DNA from: Verticillium longisporum
Taxonomy: Eukaryota > Ascomycota > Sordariomycetes > Glomerellales > Plectosphaerellaceae
Reading direction: 5' to 3'
NCBI GenBank assembly: GCA_019188255.1
Contig: JAETXT010000006.1
Location: 2,294,001 to 2,358,000 of the forward strand
DNA length: 64,000 nt
This document shows, in pieces, positions 1 through 10,983 of the stretch. Below the pieces are notes generated by a model, which was given only the letters and a program-made list of their open reading frames with translations, had not been told where the DNA came from and did no database searches. A program made the translations under genes and the position numbers. Every line of letters begins with the position of its first letter. The stretch's first letter is position 1.

Positions 1-2606
1 ATCAGATAACATGAACCTACTGGCATCGGCAAAACAGGCAACCAGGTCGATTTGCAGTGTCTGGGGAAGCCCTCCGATTTCCTCTGCCTCTAGGTAGATG
101 CATCTTGATGATTGGCTGAACAAATTTCTGAATTCTTTCTCCAGGCTGGGACAGAAGATAGTCTTCTCCAGGCGAGCTCGCCTTTGCTCGAAATCTGTCG
201 CATCGCCATACGGGCCCATTTGGTGATTAGGCTTCCCCATCAAGTACGTCAGCTGATGTCTCCAGCTATCGCCTCCAAAGGCGTCACTCCGGAGAATCTC
301 CTTGACGGCAAGAGGATTAGAGACGTGAATCTGAGGACTCAAAGTCCTCGTACGATCGAAGGAGTACCGAGACTCTCGCTGTAGGCGCTCCACGATCATG
401 CGGTTAGTCGTCGGCATGACCAACGGTAGGTGAGCGTATATACTGCTAGGGGAAAAGGCAGTTGGCAACGCTCGCAATACCAGCTTGTAGAACATACAAC
501 CGTCATCGACCAGTGCATCAGATGCAGCCTCATGGTATCTGTTCATGTTCTAGTTATCTTTTACTCTGATTGAAGCAGACGGAAAGGCACTCACCCCTAG
601 TTTGTGAGGTTGCCCGTATGGTAATCGATAGTATAGAATCGGTCGCCGCGAACTAAGCTTACTGCATCGGAGAGTATGGCTCGACTCAGCGTGTAGGGGG
701 CGCACAACCCGCTACCGGGTATCATCAATGGCTTGGCATCTTCGCTGAGAAGACCGGGATAGAGTTCAACCATGTCCGGTTGCCCGTAAAGAGCCTGGAG
801 GCGCTGTGCTACTGCGGGGTCTGAGGTTATGTGCTCAAAGCATGCATAAGGAAGCAAGCCAAAATACCTAAGACACTGAAGTGTCAGGCCGATCCCTGTG
901 CCAAGAGGTGGATACATACTTGCGAAAATCATTGAGAGTAGCTACACGCAAGGCGCGAGCGTGGTTTATGCCAATAACTTCAATCATACGAAGTGCTCGG
1001 GGGATATTATTTGGGCCGAATGCGCCTACCATTTGTCAGACGTCAGACGAAGAAAGGGCAATGTCTCAAAGTTGCCTACCGGCAGCATCCTCGATGCTCT
1101 CGACCCAAATGCGAGCAAGATCGATGTCAGAGTAACGTCCATCCGGTCCTCTTGTCAAGCCACCAAAAGTACGGCGTTCGGGCTCACTGGGAACAGACTG
1201 CTCAAAGGCTGCAAAGATATGGGGGTCTGGAGCCCCCATTCTATCTTCAGGGCCTCGAAGCAATGACTCAAGATGCGCATCCATCCACTGGTAGGGAATT
1301 AGCTGGGTCGAAGTAGTGGAGGTCTCGAAGACTGTCCAGTACCTTCTCGTCTCTCTGGCTGATTGCCGAATGCCACCTATAGAGCCTTTGTCGACTGTCA
1401 GAAAATGTTCTGCTCGGATGTATATCTTGTGTCTCACAGGTTGAACTCGAAGCTGCATTGATTGCCGCCCCCTCGAGGGATCTTTTCCGTGTCTGTATCC
1501 ATTCGAGGGTCTAAACTCCTGGAAGACATGTTGGTATTTGAGCTGACGCACAGGTTGGTAGAGAACTTACCAGGTCGAAGCCGTCTGGTTGAGGCCAAGA
1601 ATGACACGGAGATAGTCGTGGAGAATAATGTTGACGTACAGGCCGCATACAATCAATCTTCCTGTTTGGAACAAGTCGTTGTCAAGGTTCTCAAGGGCTC
1701 GTTTCCTCATGTCCGAATCTTGGGTTCTGCTAGGCTGCGAAAACCTGTTGCGTTCATTGATCATTGCCAGTCTTTCCACAACCCAATTGTGATAGCGATT
1801 GAAGAACTGTTCGGTCAGTAGGTGTACAGGGCTCAGAGGGCACTCGGCCTGTCACTGACAACTAGGAGACAATTGACCCCGGGTGGAAAGCCATGGGTGC
1901 GCTTCTCACAAAAGGAGTCAGGCTTCAGCTTGCCATTCTTGAATGTTCTTATAGTGTTCTGTTCGTCTTGATTGGCACCATACAGCGGGGCGAGGTCAAG
2001 GTAAGACGATGTGAGGGAGACGCCGGGGTCGTCGCGCGATGTTCTGAAGATGTCGTGTATGATGATAGTGGCTAGGTAAAAGAAAACACTAGATATGCCG
2101 TTTGGGTGAGGCTTGAAACCGCCATTCTCGCGCGACAGTAGAGTGTCAAATATGAGCTGGGGCGCGGGCAAGGCTGATGGTTGCCATGCCGTTGGCTGGA
2201 CGGACCTTGAGTAGGGTGATCCCGCCTTGCCGAGAGATGGATTATAGAGGCTGTTGTAGGAACCGTCTGCCTGTCGGTATCGGTAAGGGTCTCCGAAAAA
2301 AGACTGTGGAGGGTGATCGAGGGTGTTCTACAGCTCAGCGATTATCGGCCCTGTGAGCCCTTGTCGAGCCGCGCCGTTAGGAAGCGATGCTACGGTCCGC
2401 ACGACATTCTCTAGGTCCAATCTGCGGTCGTCTGTCAGTCCTTTTTGCTGCTGCTGCCCCGTCTGCCGAGCTTCTGGGGAATTGTCGGAGCCAAGAGCTT
2501 GAAGCTCGTCTGCTGGCTTGTCCGTCATGGTATCAACAGCAGATTGCGGATAGTCACCGATTTGCGCATGTCGCGGACGACGAAGCCTTCTGCATAATAG
2601 CGGCAT
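1..2606 (-). pseudogene. Ppo-type fatty-acid dioxygenase (linoleate diol synthase-like), 3' part outside window, two in-frame stops
   Basis: Resembles the N-terminal heme-peroxidase (dioxygenase) half of psi-factor-producing oxygenases, which oxygenate linoleic/oleic acid to hydroperoxides that a C-terminal P450 domain isomerises. Exons by splice signals (minus): about 2606-1860, 1806-1571, 1518-1438, 1385-1343, 1287-1080, 1025-920, 867-595, 538-1; the P450 end lies beyond base 1. Family motifs seen: IIIHDIF with the distal His, SSYLDLAPLYG, GFPPGV, FNLLYRWHSAIS with the catalytic Tyr and proximal His, RTFGGL, LVRGDRFYTIDY. Two conserved Trp codons are TAG: at 2330-2328 (family LW-N-LxHPP) and at 599-597 (family NLTNWG). 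Everything else stays open, so decay is recent, or the stops are sequence errors or read through. The start is uncertain: ATG at 2606 or 2528. Family assignment is firm; pseudogene status is inference. Confidence 0.75.
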
Positions 2607-3106
2607 ATTGGATGAGGCTTGCTCCGACGGCCAGAAGCATGAGGAATAGATTGACAAAATTTATGGTAGTGAGGTAATGCTGGTGTTTCTTGTGATCAGA
2701 CAGACAGTTGTGGCTTCACGGCGGTGCAGCATCTCCGCGCATGTAGGTACCTTAGATGGCCCTGGGCGGAAGGCGCCGACGAGACACTTGCCTCGCTGGA
2801 AAGAGGTACAGAATCACCGCTGGCTGTGAGGATGCCCTTGGTCGAGCTCGCCTCTGCACTTGACAATGGCCAGAGTCAGGAGCTGATGCTACGTGGGTAG
2901 GTGCCAAACATCCCGTCATTTAGCTGTCACATGCGGGGAGCTATGTAATCGGTCAGCATGCACACCGAGACTCCGCACGCGGGGTTCAAGCTGCACCTGC
3001 TGTCGCTTCTCATGTTCGTCCACCTCACTGCCTCTGATAAGGTGCCCTTCGCGACCGTAGAACCCCGAATCTGACAGATTCCAAGGTAAAGACAACCCGC
3101 AGCATC
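2607..3106. other. intergenic, shared 5' region
   Basis: Lies between the dioxygenase (minus) and the BLOC1S1-like gene (plus), so it should hold both promoters. One GTAGGTACC-type microrepeat sits near 2744. I see no ORF of note and no recognised motif. Confidence 0.5.
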
Positions 3107-3950
3107 ATGTCGTCGTCCGAACCATCATCAGCTTCCGGCAGCATTCCGCCACCCCAAGCCGCCGCTCCTTCGACAACAACGACTAGCCTCTCCTCCCCGC
3201 GCCAGCCCAGCCTCGCGAGTCCCCGCATCGCCCCTTCGTCAACCTCCTCACTCTCCTCACCAGGCCTCATCAACAACCCGCCGCCCCTCCCCGCCCTGTC
3301 CCCGAGGGATACATCGGTCTCCGTTCCCCCCCAGAACCTGCCCTCCCCGACCAGCAGCGCCATGTCGCCGAGGCCCGCGCCGCCGTCGTTGCCTCCATCG
3401 GCAATATCCTTGACTCGGAGCTACAGTCGCGCGCCACCATGCTGCACGCCAACGCCGCCGCCATCAGCCGCCAGGAGCGCGATGTTGTGCGAGGCACCGA
3501 CGGGCTGCGGCGGGAGAACGACAAGCTTGCCAAGTGGTCGGGCGATGCGGCGCGGCGGGTCAAGGAGCTTGGCAATGTGCAGAATTGGGCCGAGGTGCTG
3601 GAGCGAGACTTTCTCGTGCTCGAGGAGACGATGAGACTTGTGAGAGAGGGGGCAGCGGGAGTTGTGGGAGCTGGAGCGGCAGCGGCAGCCGGAGCGGTAG
3701 TTGGAGTGGGAGCGACGACGGAGGCGATGGGGGAGCGAAGGTGGACGGGGATGGGGACGTGAGGATGGCGGAAGACATGGAGCCGGGCGGCGCGAGGCTG
3801 GCGCCCGAGTCGCCTGGCAAAGGCAAGGGGAAGGGAGTTGATAATGTTCACGCCAACACGCTCCAGAATGCCGCCGAAAACGACCCCAGCGGCGAGGCGC
3901 AAGGGCAAGCTCAGGGGACAACAGCCACATCGCTGCCTATCACGACCTGA
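3107..3950 (+). CDS. BLOC-1 subunit 1 (GCN5L1)-like protein, frame broken twice at homopolymers
   Basis: BLOC1S1/GCN5L1 is a small coiled-coil subunit of BLOC-1, which acts in endosome and lysosome-related organelle traffic. The Ser/Pro-rich N-terminus starts at ATG 3107. The conserved helical part then appears in another frame (3301-3660: EARAAVVASIGNIL, ISRQERDV, RENDKLAKWS, ELGNVQNWAEVLERDF). The acidic Gly/Ser tail (GDGDVRMAEDM) is in a third frame ending at 3950. The switches fall at a 7-C run (3326-3332) and a 5-G run (3648-3652). One extra base in each joins all three parts into about 281 codons. I see no credible intron to explain either switch. Long low-complexity ends are common in fungal members. 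Core family call moderately firm; the ends less so. Confidence 0.65.
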
Positions 3951-4152
3951 CACGATTACGATATGGATGACCGTCATGAAATAGGAAGTACGATACGCAC
4001 TGAACGAATGACGAGAAATGAACACATTTCAGCGTTTCCATGTCCTTTTTATTGAAGTATGGCACAGCCTGTTTCCTGATCAAAAGTGTCTTAACAGACT
4101 CGAAGCAAACGCTGAGGCAAGCTGACAGGCTATGCAGTGTTCCCATACTTTT

Positions 4153-5135
4153 TTAGTAGATGCCGGGCAGCAGCACAAACTTCTTTCTCTTGTATGTCTC
4201 AGGGAATTCCTTGCGGTACGCCCTCTCCTTGCCCTTGGCCCAAGCCGACATTTGCGCGGCACCGATCGCGATGAACAGCGCGGCGCTTGCACTGCGGCAA
4301 GCAATGATGACGCCGATCCACGCGGTGATCTCGAACATGTAGTTGGGGCAGGTGACCAGCGAGAAGCCGTAGCCGCGAGGGATCTTCCTCTCGGTACCTC
4401 CCCGCGTGCGGAGGCCGGCGTGGTTCTGGTGGACGAAGGCGTTGGAGATTTCGCCGAAGACGTAGATCAGGGCGCGGGTCGCGTCGATCAGCGGGTTGCT
4501 GGCTTTGCCGGGCGGAGACCAGGGCGCATAGATCTCCCAAGCGCAGAGAGCGCCGGAGAAGACCCAGTAGAAGAAGGAGTTTTTGAAGATGTTGCGCGCC
4601 GGCATGGTCGACGCAGAGAACTTGTGGACGAAAAGCGTCTCCCATTCACGCTTGAGGAAGTGGCCCATGAACATGGCGAAGCCAAGCCACTGCGTCTGCG
4701 GCAGGGGCTTCGACGCCGCGTCGCGGTAGAGGTACGGGCGAAGGGCAACGACGGCGGCATGGAAGAGAAGGGGGCCGAAGTACTCCACGACGAAGACGGT
4801 CTGCCACGCGATCTGCATGCCCAAATTCTTGACAATGAGGCTACCGGACGAGACGACATTCTCCTCCGAGCCAATCTGGGCCTTGCGGTCCTTCAATGTC
4901 TTCTTGGTGACAGGGTCGAAAAGACCAATCTGGTTGTGGTCCTTGATGCCCACCTGGCGGGCAATAAGGACCTTCACATCTTCGACGAGGGTGTCGGCGG
5001 GGAGCTCGAGTGTGGGGGAGTTTCTTGATCGCCTGCTTTGGTGCTAACACTGTTGTGAGCAGAGTCTTCAAGATGCAAGGAGGCGCTTGTTCACTCACAT
5101 CGAGACACCAGCTTGAGGGTAATTTTGGTGACCAT
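4153..5135 (-). CDS. TSC13: very-long-chain enoyl-CoA reductase (Tsc13)
   Basis: Catalyses the last step of very-long-chain fatty acid elongation in the ER, reducing trans-2-enoyl-CoA with NADPH; product feeds sphingolipids. Exon 1 is 5135-5099 (ATG followed by VTKITLKLVSR), a 55-nt intron follows, and exon 2 is 5043-4153. The N-terminal ubiquitin-like region (DTLVEDVKVLIARQ, IGLFDPVTKKTLKDRK) precedes a steroid 5-alpha-reductase C-terminal domain with several membrane helices and conserved GYGFSLVTCPNYMFEI and AYRKEFPETYKRKKF near the end. The expected IKKLP and TLELPADTLVED segments are in different frames, switching at a 5-G run on the plus strand (5014-5018). With one C fewer the protein is 308 residues, a normal length. 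Family call firm; the frame break is probably a sequence error. Confidence 0.88.
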
Positions 5136-7395
5136 ATTGTCTTGGCCTACTGTGGTGTTGCTTTGACAAGAAATTTGTTGCTGTTCTAGGTAGGTACCTG
5201 CAGATGGCGGGAATTTGGGGGCACTTTCACATTCAGCGAACTGCCTGCCCCCTGGAATGGAGCTTTTCGTTGAGCCTCGGTGCTCGGATAGAGGAAAGTA
5301 GCTCATAAATGAATATCTGTCCACAAGAATGAATGCATCCGACCCATGATGCGAATATCATGCACGTCTCCTTTTCACACGTTCCTCGTTATCCTGACTA
5401 CATAACACCTCATGTGTGCGTTCACTTGCGGTCGAGTGATTCCATCAACTCTTGATGCTACTCTGAACATGATGCCAAATGGGCAGTCGTCGAGCGAACG
5501 TCTATCTTGCCCTAGGCTTCCGAAATTCAAAAGACCTTTAAGCCCTTGAGACCTTGACCTATCTTGTTTCTCTGATAGATTGCTGGCTATCCATATGTCT
5601 TTGACACTTGATTATAATATGTTCACATTCCTTTCTGATGGCAACCTGAAGGAATGGCCAAATTCTTCTCTTCCGGAGAGATCATGCATAGCAGTAGATG
5701 TGGCGATAAGCCAATGATTAACAGCAAGTGCAAGGCTTTGAAGTGCTGCAGCTGAATTGACCAATAAAGCTTCTTTCCAGGTTCATCCAACCCTTGAAGA
5801 CATGAGATATCGTGCGTGCAGTACCTGGCATTTAACACATGTGACTGATCATTTTGCGACCACTTGAAACCTCATTCAAGGTCCAAGGGCGCCAATGGAA
5901 CATTGCCATCAAGAGCAGGCAACTTCAATCTAAAAGAGCGGACATGTGGGCAGTCAAGGATTATTCCGGACTGAATCAGCCACCAAGTTCAAACAGTGAG
6001 GTTGTATCGAGCTGCATTCTGGAGTTCAGAACGTATTACCTCTCAGCAGCTGGATGTTAGAAGGCATTGTGACGTAGCTGCACTCAATTGAACACGAAGG
6101 TTTCAGTACGTTGGTAAAACAATCATTGTACGTGACATTTACAGGTCTTGGGTTGCATGGTGTTCAAGATACTGTACTATACCGGCTTGATTAAATGCAC
6201 TAAGCAACGAGAGTAGCTGGTAACCTGAGAAGATATATAGAGTTTTTGAACATTATCAGGATGATTGATTGATTGCCGTCATGTTCAAGCTGTGGACCAG
6301 AACTCCATCATCAATCTTGAAGGTAGATTAACAAAGAGCGGTTTAAGATCTGGTAGCGGGATCTTTGAGACACAGAGACAGCTATAGAGCACACTGGCAC
6401 AGTCACTATGATCCAAGTGTACAGGGTTCGATCCCTTGGTATACAACACCTGAAAATCAACATCCCTATGAGAGACATTAATCTACTTCCTGTGACTTTT
6501 GGGTGGTACGAACCAAGAGCAGAAACCGAAGGCAATCCTAATGATTGCAAGCAAAGCTGCGGCAGAGGTCACAAATGTACTCATGAATCATGTCACAACT
6601 CACTATCCATTCTCAGATCCTGCAGCAGAATGAAGAAGTCAAAGATAGACAAAGAAGACGAAAGCATTCTGCAGCGTGCAGCGCACGGTGCAATTGGAGG
6701 GCTGCCTGCCTGGCCTTGTATCGCCTCCTAGGTATTCTGACTAGCACATTGCACAGAGAAACAACAGTAAGCCAGAGCCCTCCAAATTTCTGGGGTCCTC
6801 TTCTGTTTGCTTTTACTCAAAGAATATTCCGGACAGCCTTCACACTTTCAAAGATATCAGATCACTAGGTGCCCGCTTATTTCATCAGAGTAAAGCGCGA
6901 ACTCAAAGGTCAAGAGAGATACCGACACGCCTGGAACTGTCTCTAGAGGGTATCCCAAGGACCTACTTTGGAGAGTGCACATGGTCATCAGAAGAACTTT
7001 TCTCAGTGTGCATTGTCTTCGCGGCTTCACACGCTGAATGCTCATGACGCCTGCCTGCGTACCTACCTCAGGTAATTCGATACCATGAGGTGCCCTGACG
7101 ATCAGGCAGTCGGTCTACTAAATAGTGGTGAACAGGTGCAGCTACCATTCACTAGGCACTTCTGTACCTTTCAGCAACGCACAGATTTGGTTTTGGGCGC
7201 ACCTTAAGTGGTGGGATCTTCGGAAACAACACGTCTATTCATCATCAGCACCGCCTGCATCTGAGTTGCACTTCATGTTCTAGCAATCATCCACGATTGT
7301 GTTGCTGTCCTAAAATCAGCTTGAACCAATCGTCAGTCACCAGGTGCGAATCCTTGCTCTGTTCACCGCAGGCATCGACAAGAAAACGTACGATT
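5136..7395. other. 2.3-kb gene-free interval, AT-richer than its surroundings
   Basis: Only short, unconvincing ORFs on both strands (under 110 codons, no recognisable motif). The text looks AT-richer than the flanking coding DNA, with runs such as GATTGATTGATTG near 6263. A tRNA-like A-box/B-box pair lies at about 6383-6435. Microrepeats of the GGTAGGTACC type are at 5197-5210 and about 7057-7070. It contains the 5' regions of TSC13 and of the gene starting at 7396. Confidence 0.5.
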
Positions 7396-9252
7396 ATGAA
7401 AGACCACAAACAACCGGGGCAACACGAGCCCACCCCCAGGGAAAGAAAAACAGCCAGCAGTCCTTCCAGAAAGCGAGGATCAAGAGGATTCGTCAGCCCG
7501 ATACACCAGAGGAGAAAGAGAATTAGGATCGCTCTTACCCAAACTCATGCAACCTTCAAGATTTCCAATATAGCCAGGAGCGCCCTTAATCCGAAATCAG
7601 CCCTATTCATCCCTGGCAGGCGACACCACGGCTACCGCGAGCATGCGAGGATTCCCGCCCCAGAAAGGCGAAAGAGTAACGGCCTCCGAAAACCCCCTTA
7701 CAACGGCAAGAGAGCTCCTGCGAGCGAGCAGCGACCGCCGGGGTTGGAACTGTCATGGTGGCCAACTCCTGAACAGGCGGTCAAGCCTGTGCCGCCGGAC
7801 CTACACATCACCATGGCAGCAAGAGCTGCGGCTGCAACGGCAGCTGCTGCAGCTGCGAGCGCTCTCTGTGCTAGGAAGAAACCGAGCGGACATACTGTCC
7901 AACACCCTGCGAGGCCAACAACACCTGGCATCATATGTACTCCGCTTGTCAAACCTGGACCGATTCGAGAAAGTGCCAGTCGCTTGATGCGAAAGGATGC
8001 TTCATCACAGGTAAAGACATTACAGAGTCGTGCACAAGAAAGCAAAGGAATAGCTATCAACAGCACCGAAATTGCTCGTATACCGACCTCCCAGCAATCT
8101 GAGCCTCCAGCGGACGCCCCGAAGGGCCCTGCTGCTTGGCGGGACGCGCAAGAGACGGCGAATCACTTAGTCCAACAGACTCCCAATATTATCTTTCCCA
8201 TACCTCGGAGCACCATATCCCAGCAGCAGGATCTCTTTAGTCCAGCGCAAAGCGGCAGTGCAGCTTCGCCAGTGGGAGCGTCGATAAAGCCGACGGGTGC
8301 CTGGTCACAGTCGAAAGCCTGGGTCAGTGAACGAAGCCGACAGCAAGCCGCCTTCAAGAAAGTGCAGGCTAATTTGGGCCGCATCAACGCTGCCGACTCG
8401 CCAGCTGTACCCAGAACGTTAGCAGAGTTTCTTGAGCTTAAGAAGTGGAAAGCGAAACGCGATCAGAGGTGTCTTCTGCGGAAGATCAGCTTGCTCGAGA
8501 TGAACCAAGGCTTAGAGAACATCACACCCGATGCGGGCATATCCCTGATCACTCCGAACAGTACAGACAAAACAGACGAAGGGGGCAAGGCAGCGGGCTA
8601 CCCATCCAACGATACGACTCGGGTCCCCAAAGCTGATGATGTCGCCGAAAATGAGCGTGAGAATCTGGACCAGAAGGACGACAAGGGTACACTCGGTGCC
8701 TCTGGTACCAGCAGTGAAAGAATCACCACTGAAAATCCGAAACCTCCTGATATCGACAAAATTGTGTTGCGAAGGCTGCTGGATGGGAAAACCTTTGAGG
8801 ACAACAAGTCACCCGTCTTCGCGTCTGATACATGCTGGAATGTCTCGTACAACGACAGTTCTGGATCCCCCGTACAGCGTCGTGTTGACTGGCCATCGAA
8901 GGCAGATTTGCAAGAATATGGTGATATGCGCTCGGCGGCGGGGATGCGCCGTACGCTTCCACCCCCTTGCGAGAATAGGCTCACGCCGAGACTTGCCAAT
9001 ATTGTCCACAACGAAAGCCGTTCGCTGCATGCCCGCTTGACGAACATTCGACTCGATCGACTTAGCATAGGGCCCTGCGACCACAACCCAGTGTCACCAT
9101 GGGATGGGGTGGACATGGCTCGACAGCCTCGCACAACGACTTCGGCTAGGGAACAGGGTGAAAGAATGGCTCAGCCTTTGGAATCTTCGGGTTGGGTTTC
9201 TACTCTGGTTAACACATGGAGCACATCGGAAGCACAGAAGACAGGGCATTGA
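7396..9252 (+). CDS. hypothetical protein, 618 residues, basic and low-complexity
   Basis: Single open frame from ATG 7396; the frame extends upstream to 7297 but has no earlier ATG. No family recognised. The first 150 residues are Arg/Lys/Pro-rich (RKRGSRGF, HQRRKRIRIAL). An Ala-rich stretch (MAARAAAATAAAAAAS) follows near residues 170-187. The middle is Ser/Thr/Gln-rich with a possible helix (AEFLELKKWKAKRDQR). The C-terminal third has scattered ordered-looking pieces (KIVLRRLLDGKTFEDNKSP, LTPRLANIVHNESRSLHARL). No signal peptide or membrane segment. The length of the open frame and the codon choice support a real gene; function is unknown. A nuclear or nucleic-acid-binding role is only a guess from the basic composition. 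Confidence 0.65.
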   Translation: MKDHKQPGQHEPTPRERKTASSPSRKRGSRGFVSPIHQRRKRIRIALTQTHATFKISNIARSALNPKSALFIPGRRHHGYREHARIPAPERRKSNGLRKPPYNGKRAPASEQRPPGLELSWWPTPEQAVKPVPPDLHITMAARAAAATAAAAAASALCARKKPSGHTVQHPARPTTPGIICTPLVKPGPIRESASRLMRKDASSQVKTLQSRAQESKGIAINSTEIARIPTSQQSEPPADAPKGPAAWRDAQETANHLVQQTPNIIFPIPRSTISQQQDLFSPAQSGSAASPVGASIKPTGAWSQSKAWVSERSRQQAAFKKVQANLGRINAADSPAVPRTLAEFLELKKWKAKRDQRCLLRKISLLEMNQGLENITPDAGISLITPNSTDKTDEGGKAAGYPSNDTTRVPKADDVAENERENLDQKDDKGTLGASGTSSERITTENPKPPDIDKIVLRRLLDGKTFEDNKSPVFASDTCWNVSYNDSSGSPVQRRVDWPSKADLQEYGDMRSAAGMRRTLPPPCENRLTPRLANIVHNESRSLHARLTNIRLDRLSIGPCDHNPVSPWDGVDMARQPRTTTSAREQGERMAQPLESSGWVSTLVNTWSTSEAQKTGH

Positions 9253-10010
9253 TGAATGCTTGAGTTCTTCTTGAACTTATTAGCAGCTGACCGCCGTAAA
9301 CCGGGTTGGTGTTTGTCAGAAAGGGCTATGAGTAGCAAAATTTGGACTACGACGGGGTCTACCGATGATTGAAGTGAAGCCAGGGGGGGGGGGGCGGCTT
9401 TGCAGCGTATGAGGTTGGGTAGAGGAGAGATGCCAGCCAACCATTGGGACACTGGGTCGATGTCAGGATTTGGTTGAAGGCCTTGGATGAGGTGGATTGA
9501 AATGGTTGGATGCATTATGGCGGAGCATAAGTGCTCGCAGCAGTCAATGGAGGCTGCAAACAACGGATTATTCAAACGACAGCGCTCATTAGAATCAGTA
9601 TTCAACTTTTGATTCACCCACTGGAAGAATAAACACACTGATGCGGCATATTCACGAGCTGGATTGTCCTGAGTTGAAATCTACTCCACTAATGGCGGAG
9701 AAGACCCTGTTCCCGTGGCTTGAGCGACCGTAGGAAAGGTGGCTGAAAATTGGTCGTGCTCTGTCACTTGGTTAGTCAGCCACGATGAAATGTTGCGTCA
9801 CGTGAATTGTCACAACTCAGCTCGAGGCTCCATATGCCCTACTTGGCTCGTGCACGGTAGTGGGGTTAGCGACTGGCGCTGCCAGACTCCACGCACAATT
9901 CAAGACGAAATTTCCCTTCTCGCGACTCCGACTCCCAGTTCATCCCGGAAAAAGTTCGACAACCACGCCCAACGACCAACACCCATTCTCGATTGCCGAC
10001 TGATCATCAG
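9253..10010. other. intergenic, promoter side of the eS8 gene
   Basis: 3' flank of the 618-residue gene and upstream region of the ribosomal protein gene. A 216-codon open stretch (9739-10389) runs across the eS8 start region in a different frame with no protein-like character; I treat it as chance. Confidence 0.5.
9383..9394 (+). repeat. 12-base poly-G run
   Basis: Uninterrupted G12 about 130 bases past the hypothetical gene's stop. Similar C runs lie at 30813-30823 and 38535-38544. Confidence 0.9.
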
Positions 10011-10257
10011 GTTAGTAGACGGATACAAAGACGACGGCGAGGACGAATTGCGAACCCTGACGGATATCCGCGATGCTTCACGCCGGCGAGATGCATCTGC
10101 CACGATTTCCCCGGTGTCGATTTCACCTCTGGTCGTTCCCCTGCAGCCTCTGCCCACTGCCCACTGCCCACAGCTCCCGCCTCCTTGTTGCCCATCAACC
10201 TCCATACATCTTTTGAGACGACAGACGGCTAACGTGTTACTCTTCTCTACTCTCCAG
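10011..10257 (+). other. putative 5'-UTR intron of the eS8 gene
   Basis: GTTAGT donor after CATCAG at 10011, branch-like GGCTAACG near 10228, pyrimidine tract and CTCTCCAG acceptor at 10257, 11 bases before the eS8 ATG. Leader introns are common in fungal ribosomal protein genes. Inference from splice signals only. Confidence 0.45.
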
Positions 10258-10268
10258 AATCTGCAATC

Positions 10269-10983
10269 ATGGGTATCTCTCGCGACTCCCGTCACAAGCG
10301 CTCCGCTACCGGTGCCAAGCGCGCATACTACAGTGCGTAATAATTCCGAAAGCCCGTATGATTTTGTGGGCACTTTATTGTGCTGTTAAAAACCATACGT
10401 TCTGACCTTTTCATCGCCAACAGGGAAGAAGCGCGCTTTCGAGGCCGGTCGCCAGGAGGCCAACACCCGTATCGGTGCCAAGCGCATCCACACCGTCCGC
10501 ACCCGCGGCGGCAACCACAAGTACCGCGCCCTGCGTCTTGACTCTGGCAACTTCGCCTGGGCCTCCGAGGGCACCACCCGCAAGACCCGTGTCATCGGTG
10601 TCGCCTACCACCCCTCCAACAACGAGCTCGTCCGCACCAACACCCTGACCAAGTCGGCCGTCATCCAGATCGACGCCGCCCCCTTCCGTCAGTGGTACGA
10701 GGCGCACTACGGCCAGGCCCTCGGCCGCAGGCGCCAGCAGAAGCAGGCCGCCGCCGCCGGCAAGCCCGTCGAGGAGGAGGTCAAGAAGTCCAAGGCCGTC
10801 GAGAAGAAGCAGGCCGCCCGCTTCGCCGCTCAGGGCAAGGTCGACCCGGCCCTCGAGAAGCAGTTCGAGGCCGGTCGCCTGTACGCCGTCATCGCCTCGC
10901 GCCCCGGCCAGTCCGGCCGCTGCGATGGCTACATCCTCGAGGGTGAGGAGCTCGCCTTCTACCAGCGCAAGCTCCACAAGTAG
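10269..10983 (+). CDS. RPS8: 40S ribosomal protein S8 (eS8)
   Basis: Structural protein of the small ribosomal subunit body. Exon 1 is 10269-10332 ([20 protein letters not shown]), the intron 10333-10423 (GTGCGT...CAACAG), exon 2 10424-10983; 207 residues. Family signatures seen: [82 protein letters not shown] and the terminal FYQRKLHK. Codon use is strongly C-ended, as expected of a highly expressed fungal gene. It is convergent with the RabGAP gene. Identity is firm. Confidence 0.97.

Noticed and set aside
1288..1342. Apparent +1 frameshift in the dioxygenase between SQRDEK and the next block
   Set aside because: A 55-nt intron with GTACTG donor, CTAAT branch point and CTACCAG acceptor joins DEK directly to WMDAHLESLL, which matches the family DEKW pattern.
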